Source: Steromphala cineraria
Taxonomy: Eukaryota; Mollusca; Gastropoda; Trochida; Trochidae
Assembly (NCBI GenBank): GCA_916613615.1
Contig: OU744735.1
Span: forward strand, 43,428,468 to 43,492,467
DNA length: 64,000 bases
Direction: 5' to 3'
In this document: in pieces, positions 61,596 through 64,000 of the stretch
Layout of the letters: every line of letters starts with the position of its first letter
How positions within the stretch are numbered: position 1 is the stretch's first letter
The notes under the pieces: model-generated
What the model was told of the DNA's origin: nothing
The model's database searches: none
The model's input: only the letters and a program-made list of their open reading frames with translations
Position numbers and translations under genes: made by a program

Positions 61596-61985
61596 CATAG
61601 AGGATATCTGTCTTTTCTTGACTAATACCATGTTTATCTCATCGAGTGAGGTAGAAAGGTTATATTTTCACGAGTGGCGCAGCCACGAGTGAAAATATTT
61701 AACTTTGTACCTCACGAGATGAGATTAACATGATATTTGTCAAGAATTGACAGATATTCTATTTATTATATGATGAAATCCTACTAATTACGTCCAAAAA
61801 AGGTCAATTTCATGTTGAGCGGCCGCTTGGAAGAGCCCGTCACCGCGGTAACAGTGTGACGTCATAGGAGAATTCATGACGTCAGACCATTGTTACATGA
61901 CGTCAAACTCTTGAACTTGACGTCACTAGAGTGGTGATAAAGTTTATCACCACTCAGTAGAGTGACGATAAAGGTTATCGCCACT
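61596..61985. repeat. hairpin element with four TGACGTCA sites, copy 3
   Basis: Duplicate of 59134-59490 plus a GTGGTGATAAAGTTTATCACCAC palindrome, which may be the original end of the element. Confidence 0.8.
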
Positions 61986-63703
61986 GTAGCCAGATAGAGG
62001 GTTTATTTCACTGATAGAACAGAGTATCTCACCCTCATTCATGTAATAAATCAGCGTATTCGGTACTTGCGGAATTTAGAGTTACCGTTCCTGATTAGAG
62101 TTATCCGCCCTTGGTAGCAGGTATGTGCGCTCTGGACTCGTTGACGTTACCGTCATTGGCCGCGCAAAAAACGAAATAGTGGCTTTGTGTAAATGTGATT
62201 ATTTGCCGGGTTTTTATCATTGGTGATCAATGAATGTATTTTATGCTTGAGTATGTAATTCTTCACATTTCTTTGATATAATATATTATTTCTAATGCAT
62301 TTAATTGAGTTTATTTCTTAAACGGGTCCGGTATATATCTTTTTGATAATTCTGTTTATGATGTGCTAATTGATCATTGATGCAAATGTGAAAATAATCA
62401 TACTATCTCAAGGCAAACAAATTGGACATAAGTATCTTTTTATGGATAAAACATTTTATTCAGTAATTTATTAATAACAAATACTTCACATTTAATTTAA
62501 GTGTACAAAATTAGTAGAAATGAACAGTTTTGATTGGTAAAATTACGCACCTCACTTCTCTAAGAGATGAATTATATATATCAGTCATGCCATTAGAGTA
62601 CAAATATGATAAAACAAAACCTCTGTTGTTGTTAAAGTGTAGGGTTTGATTGACAATTCTTTGTAGAAAAAGCTTTTTGAATAGATTTTTTGTTTGTCAA
62701 AAGAACTTAAAGTTTTCGAATGAGTATCCCCCTTCTTTGGCGGGAAATGTAGGCTAAAGATACTCATTCAGTCGGGGTTTAAGTACACATACTTTTTTAA
62801 ATTTTTTCAAAGATTTTAAAAGTTTTCAGAAGTTCAAGGAAGGTAAATATGATTTGTTTTTGATTCCATTGACATTCGGTATGTGAAAACAGAAAATATT
62901 TTACGACGATTAATTTGTACGGGAATTTGTCAGTTTGTATTAACTCGTCACTGTTTTGTGCCGCGGTTTAACAATATTTTCCCTTTAAACGGCTTAACTT
63001 AATGTCTTCTCAATTCTAAAATGTTTTGACACAGATAGATACTACAAGCTAACCCTCAATATGTAATTATTAGGTTAAATAACTTGTGTGTGAATGCGTA
63101 TCGTAAGGGACAGTCCTCTCGGCGTATTTTCGGAGGAAACAAAATTCGAGAATATTCCCCTGCTATATTATTACATGATTATTTCGCACTTATTGTCGTA
63201 TATGTTAGTGATGGTAGCATGTTCGTTGTTCTAGATTTAACAATTTGACTTAGAATCAAATGCATCACTACTTCTTCTTGAATCGATTCGTTTATACAAA
63301 AATAACCCGATAGGACTGTCTTTCCCCGACACAATATTTTCAAGCAAACAACGCTATTATTTATAAACTCAAATTGTTGAACATTGACCATATTAATTGA
63401 TGGAATAGTCTTTAGAATACGTTTATGAATGGAAACAAATAAGACCACCTTCATCACAAATAAAAAATAAATTTTGCAAAACAATGAAGATTTTTTAGCG
63501 TACTGCAGATAAAGAATATACTCATGTAATCTTATGATAGTAATACAAGGGTGCAATACGGAATACGTCTTCAAATTCCGTATTGCACTCCAGAATCCGT
63601 ATTGCACGCCTGCCGGTTCTACAACTGAAAACCGTTTCGAATACGTTGCGTCAGCCTGCTACAACACCAAATTTGTCATTTTTATAGGCCTAAGTATCGT
63701 TTA

Positions 63704-64000
63704 ACTTAATAAAGATTTAATAAAGATTTACAAGCGTTTTGAACCTCTTCTGCTTACTGAAAAGTGAACAAAAAATTATAGTTATATGTCGTCTTAGAGT
63801 ATTTTATTTGGTTTATTTGTTTATTTATTTATTTTTTTATTTATTTTTTTGGTTTCGATCAGAACTTCAATGTTTGACTTTGATAACCTGTTGTTTTTGA
63901 TCGGGCTCCGTGAAGAGATCAACCGCCGGACGCTCAAAAAAGTAAAATGGAAACAGATATAAAATGATGTTTATATATGCATCACATGCCGTATTTCCTC
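63704..64000. other. unassigned flank at window end
   Basis: AT-rich, with a TTTATTTATT run. The next exon upstream of the gene (phase 0 out) should lie beyond this point. Confidence 0.5.

Larger units (their letters stand above)
58749..63703. repeat. 2.5-kb tandem duplication (58749-61210 and 61211-63703)
   Basis: Both copies hold the same last six 47-bp units in the same variant order, the CATCCAACCTCGTCCCCAG spacer, the four-TGACGTCA hairpin element, ~1.5 kb of AT-rich sequence and the GTGCAATACGGAAT hairpin. Differences: a 31-bp gain in the second copy near 61940-61970 and a few base changes (for example 60427/62920). No gene inside. Confidence 0.95.

Noticed and set aside
60092..63607. 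60-142 codon ORFs in the 2.5-kb duplication
   Set aside because: Present identically in both copies because of the duplication; no domain, and ends fall in hairpin sequence.

Overview
The window is animal nuclear DNA: AT-rich, full of short transposon derivatives and tandem repeats, and carrying one long intron-rich gene with GT-AG introns. The best guess is a bivalve or related lophotrochozoan. This rests on the CEMIP-like/WSC/C-type-lectin domain mix, a LINE relic, a Tc1 relic, and dispersed elements that end in (GACG)n tracts or 'GGTGAGCT' and 'AGGTCTTC' hairpins, which I associate with bivalve genomes. The taxon is an inference and not certain.

Layout. 1-2.7 kb: a dead LINE (reverse transcriptase plus C-terminal zinc-knuckle-like segment, one in-frame stop and two frameshifts). 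2.7-16.5 kb: no convincing host gene; it holds a hairpin element with four perfect TGACGTCA sites (4.5 kb), a 2.9-kb minisatellite of mixed 28/41-bp units (6.0-8.9 kb), an internally deleted Tc1 transposase (10.3-10.7 kb), a near-perfect 145-bp palindrome (12.9 kb) and several MITEs. 16.5-58.6 kb, minus strand: the 3' part of a single gene. I could place 33 exons whose splice phases all agree, giving about 1,437 codons ending in a TAA at 16606, with AATAAA shortly after. Its 5' end (expected signal peptide and G8 domain) lies beyond base 64000. 58.6-63.7 kb: a nearly identical 2.5-kb head-to-tail duplication that starts in a 47-bp repeat array.

The gene encodes, in order: an ILEI/GG domain, the long CEMIP/TMEM2-type body (family of cell-surface or secreted hyaluronan-degrading proteins), a Thr/Pro-rich linker, a WSC domain, and three C-type lectin-like domains (CTLDs). 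The usual second GG domain of vertebrate CEMIP is not there; the WSC/lectin tail takes its place. A plausible reading is an extracellular matrix- or glycan-directed enzyme-like protein with its own carbohydrate-binding tail. The architecture is read from sequence; the activity is inference.

The most unusual signal is that several splice sites of this gene are the seed or edge of tandem repeats. A 48-bp unit containing the last 15 nt of an exon, the 5' splice site and 33 nt of intron is repeated about 25 times, always in phase and without stops. The WSC exon's donor is repeated about six times. An acceptor with the first 39 nt of its exon is present three times. Three further splice sites touch arrays. 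These could offer many alternative in-frame donors or micro-exons, or may simply be replication-slippage products; RNA data would decide.
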